In this document: positions 35,432 to 49,082 of the stretch, one piece after another | Layout: every line of letters begins with the position of its first letter | Numbering within the stretch: the first letter of the stretch is position 1 | Assembly: GCF_932526225.1 (NCBI RefSeq) | Contig: NC_064037.1 | Coordinates: forward strand, 12,320,203 to 12,384,202 | DNA from: Nematostella vectensis | Lineage: Eukaryota; Cnidaria; Anthozoa; Actiniaria; Edwardsiidae | Reading direction: 5' to 3' | DNA: 64,000 nt | Notes under the pieces: generated by a model | Database searches by the model: none | Told to the model about the DNA's origin: nothing | The model's input: only the letters and a program-made list of their open reading frames with translations | Position numbers and translations under genes: made by a program

Positions 35432-38400
35432 ATGGCATCCGACCAAGGACAATCTGATTCCAACAGCAGTTTGGATGGTATTCCTGTAAGTTTCCATCAT
35501 GCATTATTGAGCATGTCCTTGCACTGCTGTACAAGTATATACTACAAATATAAAAATTTAGAAACATGTAAACTGCTGTTACTCTGCTTAGATTCCTTAA
35601 AAGGATAATTAGGCTAAAATTTTAGATCATAAGTCTACATCAAATCTAACAATTGAAGATAAAACTATAAAAAGCTAAAAGTGGCTGTGTGCTTCAGATG
35701 TATAGTTTATAATTTGATGCTCCATATGCTTTAAATTAGATTTAAATCTTGGAATTAATTCAAATCTGTATAGCAAGTACATCCTATCAAAGTAAAAGCA
35801 AAATAAACCAATAAAAAGTAACTTGTTCATTTTGAGTTTTGTTTGTTTCTCTGCCACTTATTCTTAATCGCCTATTGATCACACTGAAGTGAATATAATT
35901 AGGGTCTTATGTTGTTGTAAAGACTTGATGAGTAACCTCACATTGTGTGTACCTAAGGAATAATATTGAAAACAAATGAAAGGTGATGCAAATCTTCAGC
36001 ATTACATAACCTTTGTTATAAATAGACAATCACCCTATTGCTTAATAACCAAGTGAATGAAATAAAGTAATATCACGAATATATATTTTATTACATAATA
36101 TTTGTTGAGTTATCATTTTGTGATCAAAACTTAAGTTTATGTGCTCAATTGCAATGTTTTATATGTATGTATTTTTTTAAACTTTAACATCTTTTTGCTA
36201 TCTGAATTATCCATTTGGACATGTTTTCTTTTTCTTTTTGAATACTGGTAGCAAATCACAATCAAACACCCAGCATATTGAGTAAATATTTTCCTTAACT
36301 GTTTATTTAACATTCAGCTTTGTGTGCTTTATATTTTCAAGACAATATAACCTGTTGAGATGTATTGATTGTTTTCTACATCTGTGTTTAGACAGGGGAT
36401 TTTAAAAAGATGAAACTTATCATTACCTGTATAGTATATTCACTTTGCAAAGAACAATGATTTCCTCATGCTTAGCTCTCCAAGTTTGCAAGAAAAGGGT
36501 TTTATACTCTTGTATGTATAACCATCCACCTATTATTTTTCAGGTAAAAAGAGCTCGCAAGGATAACAGCCCCAATGACAAGGATAGGTAGGAACTTGTT
36601 CTTTATTTTTAAAATTGTTATTTTCCTGTTTTATCATAGCATAAGCATTTTAAAAGTCTTGGAATTTTCCTGAGTTTCTACCCTGAAATATGTTAAAATT
36701 GCTGAATCTAGAAAATTAATTTTTCTTACAGGCACACCAAACCTAGTGTTCCTTTCTTTTGGCTGATTATATTGGAGAAATGTAGATTTGCATATCTGAA
36801 TTTTATAAGTACAATATCAGTTTTGCAATGATATTGAAATTCAAACTAAAATTTTGAAACATTGGTACTTCAAGTAAGTGGCCTCTCTTGGGACCATGCT
36901 AAGCGGCTGCCTAATAAAGGTTTTTTTAAAAAAATGATACTGAAATCATAATATACCTTACAATAAAAGCTGCTGCCATTTCTAAGCCTCATTAATCGCT
37001 TGTATACTCATTTAACATCAAATTTCTGTTGCTCTCAATAGTCAACTTTTCTGCCTGTTTCCCAAATATGAAAAGTCACAAAATGGTGGGTTATTTCTTG
37101 TGTTAAGCAAATTTGCAAGCTTGTAGTCTAGATATTTATCTGTCTTATCATGTCTTTAATAATTGATACTGCCTTACTTAAATATTTTAATGGGCCTTTT
37201 GTGACAAAAATCGTAAAAGTTTGTGACTTCAGACTTTGACCAATGGTTATTCACAAATGAGGCAGTTTAAAGTTAAATCAAAACATGCTCTGTCAGTAGT
37301 ACGTGACAATGGAAAGGATATCAAACAGATCACTTGTGGTAATGCTATAGTCAATTTGAATCTTTAAAAAGTGTTGATTTCAGACAAGAAAAAAAGTACT
37401 TTAAATTATGCGTATAAGGTAAAAAAAAATACAATAATTCAGCTTTAAAATTATATGTTGTTTGCAGGTTCCCATTTAATTCAACACAGGTTCAAGCAAT
37501 TACATTTTGTACAATCTTGCTATATCCATCTACAGAATCCTTGATGCAGGGCTTCTGGAATTACGCGGAAAAAAAAACTCAAAATTACGCACGATTCTTT
37601 GCTAAATTACGGAAATTACGCGCTGAATTACGCGGGATTTTGCAATACATTTTTCTTTAAAAATCAAAATTTTGCGTGATTCTTTGCTAAATTACGTGCT
37701 AAATTGCACGGAATATCAACTGTTACATCCAAACAACACTTTGTACCGAAGGAAAGCACGAAATAACTTGAAAAGGTTAATTTTTTGCGTGAAAATATCT
37801 TAGGCGAGTTTTCATTGGCTCCTAGCCACCAGCCAATTAAAAAAGGTATTTTGTTATTAGTCCTAGGCCTTCGCGGTTTAGCAAAGAACTCCTAGTCATT
37901 TTATTTGTTCTCGAAATTCAGTTCAAAATATCGCACTCTTACAAAGAATATCTCTTTTTTTACTAGAAATAGAGGTAAGAACCCCAAAAGAACACATCAG
38001 CTGTGCAATTAAATGTTTTGTCTTTCAGAATATAGCCAAATTACGCGGAAATTTGTGGATTACGCAAAAAAAGCCAAATTACGCGCTTCCGCACAAGCGC
38101 GTAATTCCAGAAGCCCTGTTGATGGAAGTGAGCCGCCTTGCAGGCAATGCTTTTGCCCCAAAACAGCATTAAGAAAATAAGGCTATATGGGAAACCTGTG
38201 GCGAGGACACAAGCTTGAATTGTCCCCCTCCCCCTTAACAAGTGAATCTGTTCACCACAGGAAGCCCATGAAGCTGTTTCTGTTAACTCTCAGGTCTTTT
38301 AACGTTTAGAGACACCTGCGAAGGTGGATAGATAGAGGTATAGAATGCAGTGTTTGAGTTATCAATATTTCAATACTCTTGGAAATTGCCGCCTCATAGA

Positions 38401-41400
38401 GGGTAACCTCATAGGTTTGAGGTCATACATATTTGAGCATTCCACCCCTTAAAGAATGCTAACAACGCGGTCATTTTATGCTCCCGCTCAATGCGGAGTC
38501 ACACGAAGCATCCGTTTCCATCGGCTAATTCAAGCGAGTAACCAAGATATTTCCAATCAAATATTGTCAATGTCATATCAGACTTTGTTCTTAGATTGTT
38601 ATGTTGCGAATAAACTGTGGTTGTATTTTCAATGATAAACAATAACAAAAAAGTGGTAAGTCATTTAAAGTAACCCTGGGTCAACAAATGGTAACACTTT
38701 CAATACTTTTTAGCAGTGTAGATTCCAGTGGTGGGAGTAGCCCTGAGGATACGTGTGAGGCCATCAGCAGGCAAGAAACAGTCCTCCAAGGAATGACTCC
38801 AGATCCTGACAAAACTGAAAACTGGGATGTTAGTACAGAATCTGGAATCTCTACAGCCGGCAGCGACCTTGGAGTTGGAGGACCAAACGTTATAGCTCCT
38901 GTCTCAACATCTTCTTTAGAATATACAGAATCTGGCACAACTGTTACAAACTTGGACCAGTGTGCATATGGTGTAAATATGAATTCAGGGGCAGATAATT
39001 CACAGTTTCAAGGAAATTATTTAACAAATCAGGGGTTCTTTAATCAGCGGTCTTATCCTCATATCGTGCCCACCCCTGCACAACAGACGTTGGCCACTGG
39101 GTTGTCTCAGTATTCATCTGGTGGTGTTATTCAAGGAACAGGCGTCTCACCTGGCACTAGCTATCTCTACTCGCAGCCAGGCTCTCTTGGTGGCTTTCCC
39201 CTTGTCCAGACAGTACGATACCCTACAAGTAACTCGCCACCAAAAACTAGTAACGACACAAACCCAGTAACAAGCGACCAAGCTCAGACAGGCCCTATTC
39301 CCGACATATCCATCTTGCGACAGCCTGTCAGCACTTATAACAGTCCATATGGAGTCACTGCATATTCCAGTGTCATTCAACAAGGGCAGACAGGATTTAA
39401 TAACAATTTTCAGCAACAGCCATACATTGTGGCTTCAACTGCATCTCCGTCAACTACTACAGGCGGTTTCACCAACCAACAAGCACAGGGGCTGCAGCAA
39501 CAGGCCACCTTTCAATATGGATACTCCCAGAGGAATTCCCAGCAAGGGGGATTTGCGTACAGCTACCTTAATGCACCGCCACCAGCATACTCTCCACGCA
39601 CCTACATCACACAGATGAATAGCACACCCCCTCCTAATACGGTTGCTGGACAAACAAGTGCTTACCAACTTACCTCATTAGTGCCGACCCAAGGGACGCA
39701 GGTTCTTTCTGATGCAGGATCCAATGGTTAGTGCTTTCCTTTTATTCTACATCCACCCAAGGCCTCTCTTCCTTCCACCCCACACCCAAAGTCCTCTACA
39801 GCCTTCCGCTCCACACCCTGGTCGCTCCCTCTTCCTCTCCAACACCCAATTTCCCCTCCCTCGTTCCATCCCACACCTGATTTCCTCCCCCTCCTTTTTC
39901 TCCACAACCACTTCCTCTCCCTTTTAAGCCATATACATGGGTACTTTTTTACTTGCATCTTACCAAGATACAAGATACTCTCTCTCTTTTTATCACAAAC
40001 CCATTGGTCTCTCCCTCCTTCCATCCCAGCAGTTCCCCTTTCCATCCCCACCCAAAGGCATTTCCCTTTTATTTCTAACCTCTCTCCCCCTCTCCTTCCC
40101 ACTTTCAAGGGCCCTTTCTCCTTACGCCATACACTTAGAGCCTCTTTCTTTCTTCCAATGCCAAAATGGCCTCATTCAACCTCATATTCAAAAGCATCTC
40201 CTCTTTATCCCACATCCATGTGACCTGCATTCCCTTTATTAGCTTTAATGCCTTGTCCTCTTGATGTTTTTTGTCACACAGTCAAAACAAATATGTATTT
40301 GTGTATTTCAGTAGTGCAATACTCCCCAACTATGGCCTCAACTCCAAGCCCTCCAGACTCGCCTGGTCGAAATGATGCCAATCTCAACAACACATCACTG
40401 TCATCATCATCATTACAAGGACAGGATGGAATTGTTGGCATCAATGATGGGACTGGGGGGCTTAGTAATGGCAATGACAGAGCGAGGGGTAGAGGTGGGC
40501 GTGGTGGCAGGGGTAGAGGGAGTGGGCGTGGCAGGCGCTCAACCTCCTCAGCACCTACCCCTGAATTGGACCATAGTTTAGAGGTAAGAATTGAGGCATT
40601 GTGTTTGATTTTTTTTTGGATTTGCCTTTTTTAAAGGACATTTTTTTAAAGTTCAAGCTTTATTGTTACTAGATGGTTTCTTCTCAACAGAGAATTTTTA
40701 TATGGGATCTTGATGAGACCATCATAATCTTCCATTCCCTGCTTACTGGCTTGTTTGCCACCAAATTTGGAAAGGTAAGTCCATTTTTAAGTGCAGGTGA
40801 ATAGGCGTATATTCATTCTAAAGGATATGCCTGGTTTGACATGGAATCACTGGGTTTGACATTAAATCACCATTTTTGGCAAAAATCACAGAACCTGTCT
40901 AAAGTTGAACGATATACTGTGAATGAAGAATCCTAAATCTAAGTGTGAAAACTTTACTGGGAATAATTCTTTGTTATTTTACTTCACAAAATAAATTTTA
41001 AATTACATGCATTTCATAACGAAAAAAAGCTTGTATCTATCTGGAGATTTAAAGCACCAAGTTATAGTCTACTAGCTTAAAACTATTCAGTTTATTATAG
41101 TTTTCTCGCTCCTTTTTATCCAATTGATTCACCAAAGCATGGGGAGGGTTAGCGTCATAGGTTTACTGATTTATACTTTTTGAATTGCATATAATCTTTT
41201 TGTGTAATGTAGGATTCGCCGTCCAGTGTTGCTCTTGGGTTACGCATGGAGGAAATGATTTTCAACCTCGCTGATACCCACATGTTCTTCAACGATCTTG
41301 AGGTAAGTGTGCAGCCTGTAAACTTGAAATCAGGATTTCAGAAAACTATCCCAACCCCTCCCCCCAAAAAAGAATATAAGCCAACTTTAAAAATTATGCT

Positions 41401-44400
41401 TATTAGTGGCTAGATTTATGTGTAATTGCCTAGTTTTGAAAGTCACTGAAAGTCACAAGAGTACAAGGAAGCTATCAGGGAAAGACTTGTTTACTCTTGA
41501 TTTTTATGGGAAATACTGTATAATACCACCCCACACTGCTAAATCTGTTTTTTTTTTTATCCTGACTGTAGTGGCATTGGGATTCAATGACACTATCCCA
41601 AGTCAAATTGGCTGGACACTTTGTAACTAGCCACCCAAATATCTGCACTTATGCAATGACAAAGTTAAGGTTAGGCAGCAACAAAGCCTAACTGCTTGTT
41701 ACACAAAAGTTTGCACTGGGGGACACAATAAATAAAAATGCACCCCAAACATTTTTGTCTTTATTCCTATATTCTTCTTGATTATTTTTGGGGAAGGCTG
41801 CTAACTCCCTCTGTTGCTGTCTCTTAACGCAAATGTAGAGCAACATTAGGGGAAAACCAAAACCTTTATTGTATATATTTGTAGGACTGTGATCAGGTCC
41901 ACATTGACGATGTTGCTGCTGATGATAATGGCCTTGACCTCAGGTAAGCATTCACCACTCTAACAGGCGTGTATTTAAAAAAAAATGATAAGTTAGTGTA
42001 GTACCTAAGTGTAGTTTTCCATCAGATGGATTATATGCAAAGGGTTACACTGGTTTATTTTTTGCAATTTCAAGATGAGTGGGATTGCTACTCGGCAGAA
42101 AACCCATTGTTCAGAGTTTTTCCTCGTGCAAGATGTGGGATGGTTCGCCTCCCCTTCTCCCACCATCTGGAATCCTGGATCCATCCCATATCTGAAATAA
42201 CATGCCCTGTTTAGGGCAAGGGACAGATGATAAAGAAAACCCCAATTTCCCCCTGGACCTCAGAAGTCTTATGTTAAAAATCAGGTTCCGGTCAGAATGG
42301 CTTGAAATATATATCCCTTTTATGTTAAATAGCTTTAGATAACCCGTCTCGGCCAGAGAAAGTAAAAAATTCTACTCTCGTAAGTGGCTTGCATTAGTAA
42401 AGTGGATATAGGGGAAACTTTTAACTTTTCATCTTTTTGTAGTACCTACAATTTTGAAGCAGATGGTTTCCATGCTGCAGCAACATCTGCTAACCTGTGC
42501 ATGGCAACTGGTGTACGTGGAGGTGTGGACTGGATGAGGAAGCTGGCCTACCGCTACAGAAAGATCAAGGAAGTCTATAGTAGCTATAGGAACAATGTAG
42601 GGGGTGAGTGCTGTTGGCTGTTATTTCATGTCACTGAGTGACAATTTAACAAACAAGCCTTGCAAGTCAGTTATATACAAACGTTTTAAAGCTATATAAC
42701 TTAGTTGTCAGATCAGACATATTGTGCTACAGTATATTGAGCTAAATGATTTGCTGAGGAATGTGTGCAGTCATAGATATAACATGGAAAACTAAACTAT
42801 TTGACAATCTTTTTTTTGTAGTTAAGTGGATGTTTGCACCCCTGTACATACCTCAAGCTACACGACAGTCAGTTAACCTTGTATTTCCTTTGTGAAGGTC
42901 TTTTAGGGGCTGCTAAGCGAGAGACATGGCTTCAGTTGAGAATGGAGCTGGAATCTACTACAGACTCTTGGCTTACCCTTGCTCTCAAGGCGCTGTCAAT
43001 TATCCATTCAAGGTGCTTTCCTTTATAAAATTGCAGGTTACATCTCACCTGCTCTGTCTCAATTGTCTATTTTTTTTTTCACCCTTATTGTTTTTGCCAA
43101 TTGAACCTGAAAGTTTTTATCTTAGGTCCAAACCCTTTAAATTTGATTATGGTATATCCTAACTATTTTTTTTTTCATGTGTCCTTAGAACGAACTGCCT
43201 CAACATAATGGTCACTACAACTCAGCTGGTACCGGCCCTGGCCAAGAGCTTGCTTTACGGTCTCGGAGCCCTGTTTCCCATTGAGAATATTTACAGTGCA
43301 ACCAAAATAGGTAAGGTATTTTGGAATACTTGGCAAGTCACCTGTTATTTTTACCCTCCTATAGGACATATAGGCATTATTATAATGTCTAGAGTGAGGT
43401 AATGGCACATACTGGACCTAATAATCATGGTCTTGGTGGGCAAATGGCTCATATAGGACCTAGTAAACTTGTAATGGGTGGGCAAATGGCTCATATAGGA
43501 CCTAGTAAACTTGTAATGGGTGGGCAAATGGCTCATATAGGACCTAGTAAACTTGTAATGGGTGGGCAAATGGCTCATATAGGACCTAGTAAACTTGTAA
43601 TGGGTGGGTAAATGGCTCATATAGGACCTAGTAAACTTGTAATGGGTGGGTGAATGGCTCATATAGGACCTAGTAAACTTGTAATGGGTGGGCAAATGGC
43701 TCATATAGAACCTAGTAAACTTGTAATGGGTGGGTAAATGGCTCATATAGGACCTAGTAAACTTGTAATGGGTGGGCAAATGGCTCATATAGGACCTAGT
43801 AAACTTGTAATGGGTGGGCAAATGGCTCATATAGGACCTAGTAAACTTGTAATGGGTGGGTAAATGGCTCATATAGGACCTAGTAAACTTGTAATGGGTG
43901 GGTGAATGGCTCATATAGGACCTAGTAAACTTGTAATGGGTGGGCAAATGGCTCATATAGGACCTAGTAAACTTGTAATGGGTGGGCAAATGGCTCATAT
44001 AGGACCTAGTAAACTTGTAATGGGTGGGCAAATGGCTCATATAGGACCTAGTAAACTTGTAATGGGTGGGTAAATGGCTCATATAGGACCTAGTAAACTT
44101 GTAATGGGTGGGCAAATGGCTCATATAGGACCTAGTAAACTTGTAATGGGTGGGCAAATGGCTCATATAGGACCTAGTAAACTTGTAATGGGTGGGTAAA
44201 TGGCTCATATAGGACCTAGTAAACTTGTAATGGGTTGGTGAATGGCTCATATAGGACCTAGTAAACTTGTAATGGGTGGGCAAATGGCTCATATAGCACC
44301 TAGTAAACTTGTAATGGGTGGGTGAATGGCTCATATAGGACCTAGTAAATTTGTAATGGGTGGGTGAATGGCTCATATAGGACCTAGTAAACTTGTAATG

Positions 44401-45756
44401 GGTGGGTGAATGGCTCATATAGGACCTAGTAAACTTGTAATGGGTGGGTGAATAGCTCATATAGGACCTAGTAAACTTGTAATGGGTGGGTGAATGGCTC
44501 ATATAGGACCTAGTAAACTTGTAATGGGTGGGTGAATGGCTCATATAGGACCTAGTAAACTTGTAATGGGTGGGTGAATGGCTCATATAGGACCTAGTAA
44601 ACTTGTAATGGGTGATCAAATGGCTCATATAGGACCTAGTAAACTTGTAATGGGTGGGTGAATGGCTCATATAGGACCTAGTAAACTTGTAATGGGTGGG
44701 TGAATGGCTCATATAGGACCTAGTAAACTTGTAATGGGTGGGCAAATGGCTCATATAGGACCTAGTAAACTTGTAATGGGTGGGTGAATGGCTCATATAG
44801 GACCTAGTAAACTTGTAATGGGTGGGGGAATGGCTCATATAGGACCTAGTAAACTTGTAATGGGTGGGTGAATGGGTCATATAGGACCTAGTAAACTTGT
44901 AATGGGTGGGTGAATGGCTCATATAGGACCTAGTAAACTTGTAATGGGTGTGTGAATGGCTCATATAGGACCTAGTAAACTTGTAATGGGTGGGTGAATG
45001 GCTCATATAGGACCTAATAAACTTGTAATGGGTGGGGGAATGGCTCATATAGGACCTAGTAAACTTTTAATGGGTGGGTGAATGGCTCATATAGGACCTA
45101 GTAAACTTGTAATGGGTGGGTGAATGGCTCATATAGGACCTAGTAAACTTGTAATGGGTGGGTGAATGGCTCATATAGGACCTTATAGGCTCTCTAGCTT
45201 CCAGACGGCGTTTTCTTCTTTGTTGCATTAAATCTATAACCAGCATAAGTATCTTGAACCGAGGATGTATCGGTAATATTTTATCACTGAATTTCTTCCA
45301 AATGTTTTTTCCTTTAGGCAAGGAGGCTTGTTTTGAGAGAATATTGAACCGGTTCGGCAAAAAGTGTACATACATCGTTGTAGGAGACGGGAGAGATGAG
45401 GAGACTGCAAGCCGACAGGTAAATGATAGACGAAGGGTGTTTGATTACAACCTTACCCCCCCCCCCCCCCCTCCCTCCCTGGCTGCCAAGTAGACAAAAT
45501 ATGCATAATAATATCCTATATAATTTATTGGTGTTCATTCCCCTAATTATTTTGTGTTTATTTCTAACTCCACATGAACTTTGAAGCCCCTACGATGGCA
45601 AAATACAATTTTCTGTGGAATCATAAAAGGCATGTGGCTTTCCGTGCATCTTATTTTTTTTTTCTTATTTTCCAGATGAATTTTCCATTTTGGAGGGTCA
45701 ACACTCATTCAGATCTAATCAACCTCCACCACGCCCTAGACCTGGGTCACCTCTGA
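35432..45756 (+). CDS. EYA: Eyes absent (EYA) phosphatase and transcriptional co-activator, 12 coding exons, 731 aa
   Basis: Partner of SIX proteins in the PAX-SIX-EYA-DACH network, with a C-terminal HAD-type tyrosine phosphatase. Exons: 35432-35485, 36544-36587, 38714-39726, 40312-40583, 40691-40774, 41213-41302, 41885-41943, 42443-42603, 42898-43012, 43189-43310, 45318-45418, 45676-45756. All phases agree (2196 nt). Residues 1-461 are the Pro/Ser/Thr/Tyr/Gln-rich transactivation part, including SYPHIVPTP (vertebrate PYPHILPTP) and an RG-rich box at about 427-446. Residues 462-731 are the EYA domain, starting [16 protein letters not shown] with nucleophile Asp467 and Asp469. It continues [55 protein letters not shown] and GDGRDEE and ends [10 protein letters not shown]. 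Length and end match the family. The coding exon has a further acceptor at 35428, so a non-coding first exon lies upstream. Intron 10 holds the 42-bp minisatellite. Intron 2 holds a MITE. Confidence 0.95.
37547..38118. mobile_element. MITE family C, well preserved, in EYA intron 2
   Basis: Inverted ends CAGGGCTTCTGGAATTACG and the complement ...CGTAATTCCAGAAGCCCTG. A perfect 6-bp direct repeat TTGATG flanks it (37541-37546, 38119-38124). The subterminal parts repeat 'aattacgcg'-type phrases. No ORF; a degraded copy lies at 4716-5243. Confidence 0.85.
43402..45183 (+). repeat. 42-bp minisatellite in EYA intron 10, about 42 copies
   Basis: The unit contains GGCTCATATAGGACCTAG and TAAACTTGTAATGGGTGG. 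Units differ mainly in the last six bases before the next unit (GGCAAAT, GGTGAAT or GGTAAAT types). CAAAT and TAAAT types predominate before ~44300 and TGAAT types after. The 42-bp length keeps a 565-codon minus-strand frame open, which is an artefact. The first unit at 43402 is diverged, showing the seed end. The array lies wholly between the donor at 43311 and acceptor at 45317. Confidence 0.92.
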
Positions 45757-48111
45757 TTATTATTAAATCGTCATCGGCTCTGCCCATGCCAACATCACAG
45801 TGATGCACATCTCAGCCATCTGTTGTTTTAACCAACGCATTCAAAATGAACCGTTTCCAAGGTAATGGTGGTCCTGTGGAAATCTAGCGCTAAAGCGTGG
45901 CTCTGGCATCATAGCACTCTTTTACAGCCGCTGTAAGAGCCACTTTTCAAGCCCTTTTAATCGCGATGTTTGCCTTTGGGCTTGAAACGAGCGAAGAATA
46001 CAACAAGTCGCAAAAAGGGCGAAAATCAAACCAAAGCCTCGCTTTCGCGCTTTAATTACACAGTACTCCCAATATCTGGAGAAGGCCTGTTTGGTCCTGG
46101 TCGCTTGCATATTCATTTGAATATTTAGTTTCAGTTTATAGTGGTGTTGCATTTTTACAAGGACGTTTGAATGCTGCTTGTCCTTGTTTTCCTTTCATAT
46201 ATATAAACCACGTAAGACCCGTAGGACTCGTAACTCCAGCTTTAGCTAACTCGTAGTTACCACATCACAGCCGGAACACTCAACGGTTGGGAGCGAGACA
46301 GACTACAATTAATTTCCCGCCAAATCATATTTTGTTCAATTACAATGTGTTTTTGCTTAAACGTGACGTCAATGATTGCCATTGTACATGCCTGTTGATA
46401 AGATTCATTAGATAAAAACGACGAATCATTCGTACTCCTTGGGGAGCAACAAATTACTAAATACGTTCACCATGGCTTTGGTGAATTAAACGAAAGGTCC
46501 ACGTCTAAAAATAAGATATTCTAAAAATGCAATGGTAAATTGGATTTCTCACTCGGAGAGCGTATAACTAAATGGCATATTTTTCTCGGTACAAATAAGA
46601 TTAGTATATTTTAGGAGACAAATTCACAGAGTTTATGTAAAATGTTTATAGAAATGTGAAATTTTAGTTTACTTACATTTAGGCCATTTGTTTGCGGGTG
46701 GATGTGCCGTCTTTTTCTCGGGGGTCGGGGCAAACTGCCCCTCTTCTTGTCCCACTGTTTATCACACCTCTATGTGCATAACAGCTAGGGGAAAGATTTA
46801 GTAAAACCATAAAGTAAACACTCCTCGGTGTATTAGATCTATATAGAGAAGTTAGAGACAATACAAGTATTTTTACAAAATGATTGATAGAAGCGATAAA
46901 AATTAAAATGCATCCGGTTTTGTACACAACATATAATGATTAAGCTGAATGATGAGAGGCATATAGAAATTGATTATATTTGTTATTGCGGTAATTGTAC
47001 GTTTGAAGATTTTCAAGTTCGGCAAAGCAATGAAATTTCTGTGGTTCCCAGTCGAGCCCGTTTTAATGTTTTGAATCCCAAGACCTGTGCTAGAGAATTG
47101 TAGTTAGACTATTGTTTACTGGTATAGAATTGTGTATTAGAATGTATCGTGGTAGTGAGCTCTCCTGCAAATTAACCGCATTTAAATAAATGGGAGTAGA
47201 CTTAGAACAACAGAAATGTTTCTACTTTGCCATGAATCTAAATAGTATACCTTCCAATAGTTCTTGTTTTAAACAAAATAAAACTTTACTCAGGCATCCG
47301 ATAAAATTGACAACACTGATAATCGAGATCACAAAAGTCAATACTAAACTGAGTTACTTACGTCGAATATTATCATAATTATTTCCTTGATCCGCCGATG
47401 TTGTCGATTTTATCAATTGCCTTGACCACGCCCGAACAAACGGAGAAGAGCTTATGTGCAATTTCTGTACACCACTAAACATAGCAACTAATATATTTCG
47501 TAATTGTGTCATTGCAACCTCACTGTATTTTATTTGAAATATTTAGAAATCAATGAATGACCGTTACTTCTATGTAATGTACATATAAAATCGTGTAACA
47601 AAAGATTTACTGCCTATACTCTTGTTTGGTGTTTTTTTTTTTTCATCTCCCGTTATATATGCTTTTCTGTAGGCACACACGAAGCTCCCAAAAAGGCTGG
47701 GGGGGGGGGGGGGGGGGGGGGGGGAGGGGAGCTTGCGATGCAGGCTACTACCTCTAATGTCCAGTGTCTCCTTTTTTGTCTTTCAAAAAAAATACTGACT
47801 CAGCGTTTCTTCAGGATTCACACGTGCACTTGTAGACAGCTCGGTCTCGAAATGTTCGGGGGCGGTGGCACCATACAGAAGCATAAACAAAATATTGAGC
47901 CACGCCCCTACTCGGTCATTTTTAATAGTTTTTTTTTTAATTTTGAGGATGGGGTACGTGCCTCCTCCTTCCAGCGCCCCACCCACTGCCACGACTCTGC
48001 AACTTATAGTCACTATCTTTACTAAGAAATACTTGTTTCTGTGAGACCCCGCTACGCTTGGTACGCATTGCTACTCTTTTTAGTCAAGTCAACACCGCAT
48101 TCTTATTGGCT
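45757..48111. other. EYA 3' flank and intergenic DNA
   Basis: No further gene. EYA's 3' UTR must start here but no convincing AATAAA is seen within 400 bases of the stop. A G-run of about 25 sits at 47699-47724. Confidence 0.4.
47850..47995. mobile_element. MITE family B remnant
   Basis: 'gccacgcccctactcggtca' is the inverse of the shared family B phrase. Flanking termini are worn ('ggtacgtgcctcctcc'). Boundaries approximate. Confidence 0.4.
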
Positions 48112-48556
48112 GACCTCAAGCAAGGGAGCACGGCAGAGTGTATTCCTATTTATCGCGCGATTGATATTGTTACGAAAATAAACGCGTCACATGTGTTTGT
48201 TTTGTAAGGAGAGATATCAGTCGCGCTGTTGGGGGGGGGGGGGGGGGGTAGGTCTCCGATTATGAAGTGGATTATGTTTGTCAACAGGTTCTTTATTAGT
48301 ATAATGCCCGAATCCTTTCCGAGGATAGATAGTTACAGTAGAGCCTCTCCGAGGCTCGCGATGCACTTCGCGATCTTTGTGTCGTGCCGACACTACGCAT
48401 ATCCGATATCTTCGGGCCGATGATAAGAACAAAGTCCATGTTGACAAACATCCAACAGCGCAACAGTGCATAACAGAGTGGTTTATTTTCGTAACAATAT
48501 CAATCGCGCGTTTAATAGAATAAACACATTCTGCCGTGCTCCCTTGCCTCAAGTAA
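48112..48556. mobile_element. Large palindromic element upstream of the ATAD2-like gene
   Basis: The left arm (48112-48183: 'caagggagcacggcagagtg', 'cgcgattgatattgttacga') is mirrored by the right arm (48483-48556) with few mismatches. Inner segments CGCGCTGTTGG and GTTTGTCAACA are also mirrored (CCAACAGCGC, TGTTGACAAAC). It ends about 530 bases before the ATAD2-like start codon. Confidence 0.75.
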
Positions 48557-49082
48557 AGTGTCGGATTTTATTCGCGAGGTGGTGGGAGGGGTTCGTTTGG
48601 CCATTAAACTGACCATTTTCCCCTAGATCACATTGCTTCCCAATTGTGTCTAATTTCAGCGGACCTTACGCCGTCCTATGAAGGCTCAAGTCCCGCCCTA
48701 ATTCTCAGAAACGCATTTATTCTGTCCGTTTGAAAATAAAGAGTTGTTTAGGCTCATTTCTAGCTGATAGAGGAAACCAAGAAGGCGCGCTAGATTTGTG
48801 TCTCCAGACTTTGAGAAATCCTTAGTTTTTACCTACTTCCGCTTCGAATATTATAACATTTTTTATCATTATTATTGTTCATAGAATTCTGGTGAACCAA
48901 AAACGTGGATTTCTGCAACTTTTAACTTGTCATGGGATCCCTGGGGAAATATGTACTTTCATCCGGGACCTTTGCTTGGGTCTCGTTATAGACAACAATG
49001 GCGATCACCAGCAAAAATGCGAGGGACGACCTTCACATACTAAAACTTATCGCTAAATTGGGCTTTAAAAACCTGCTTTAAT
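48557..49082 (+). promoter_or_regulatory. Probable promoter/5' UTR region of the ATAD2-like gene
   Basis: Called from position only: it lies between the palindromic element and the start codon. No TATA box or Inr could be chosen with confidence. Confidence 0.3.

Noticed and set aside
39712-40242. Pro/Ser/Leu-rich ORFs between EYA exons 3 and 4
   Set aside because: They lie in a CT-rich intron between a good donor (39727) and acceptor (40311), with no EYA similarity.
43351-45048. 565-codon minus-strand ORF with repeated [14 protein letters not shown]
   Set aside because: It is the 42-bp EYA-intron minisatellite read on the opposite strand, lying antisense inside a well-supported intron.
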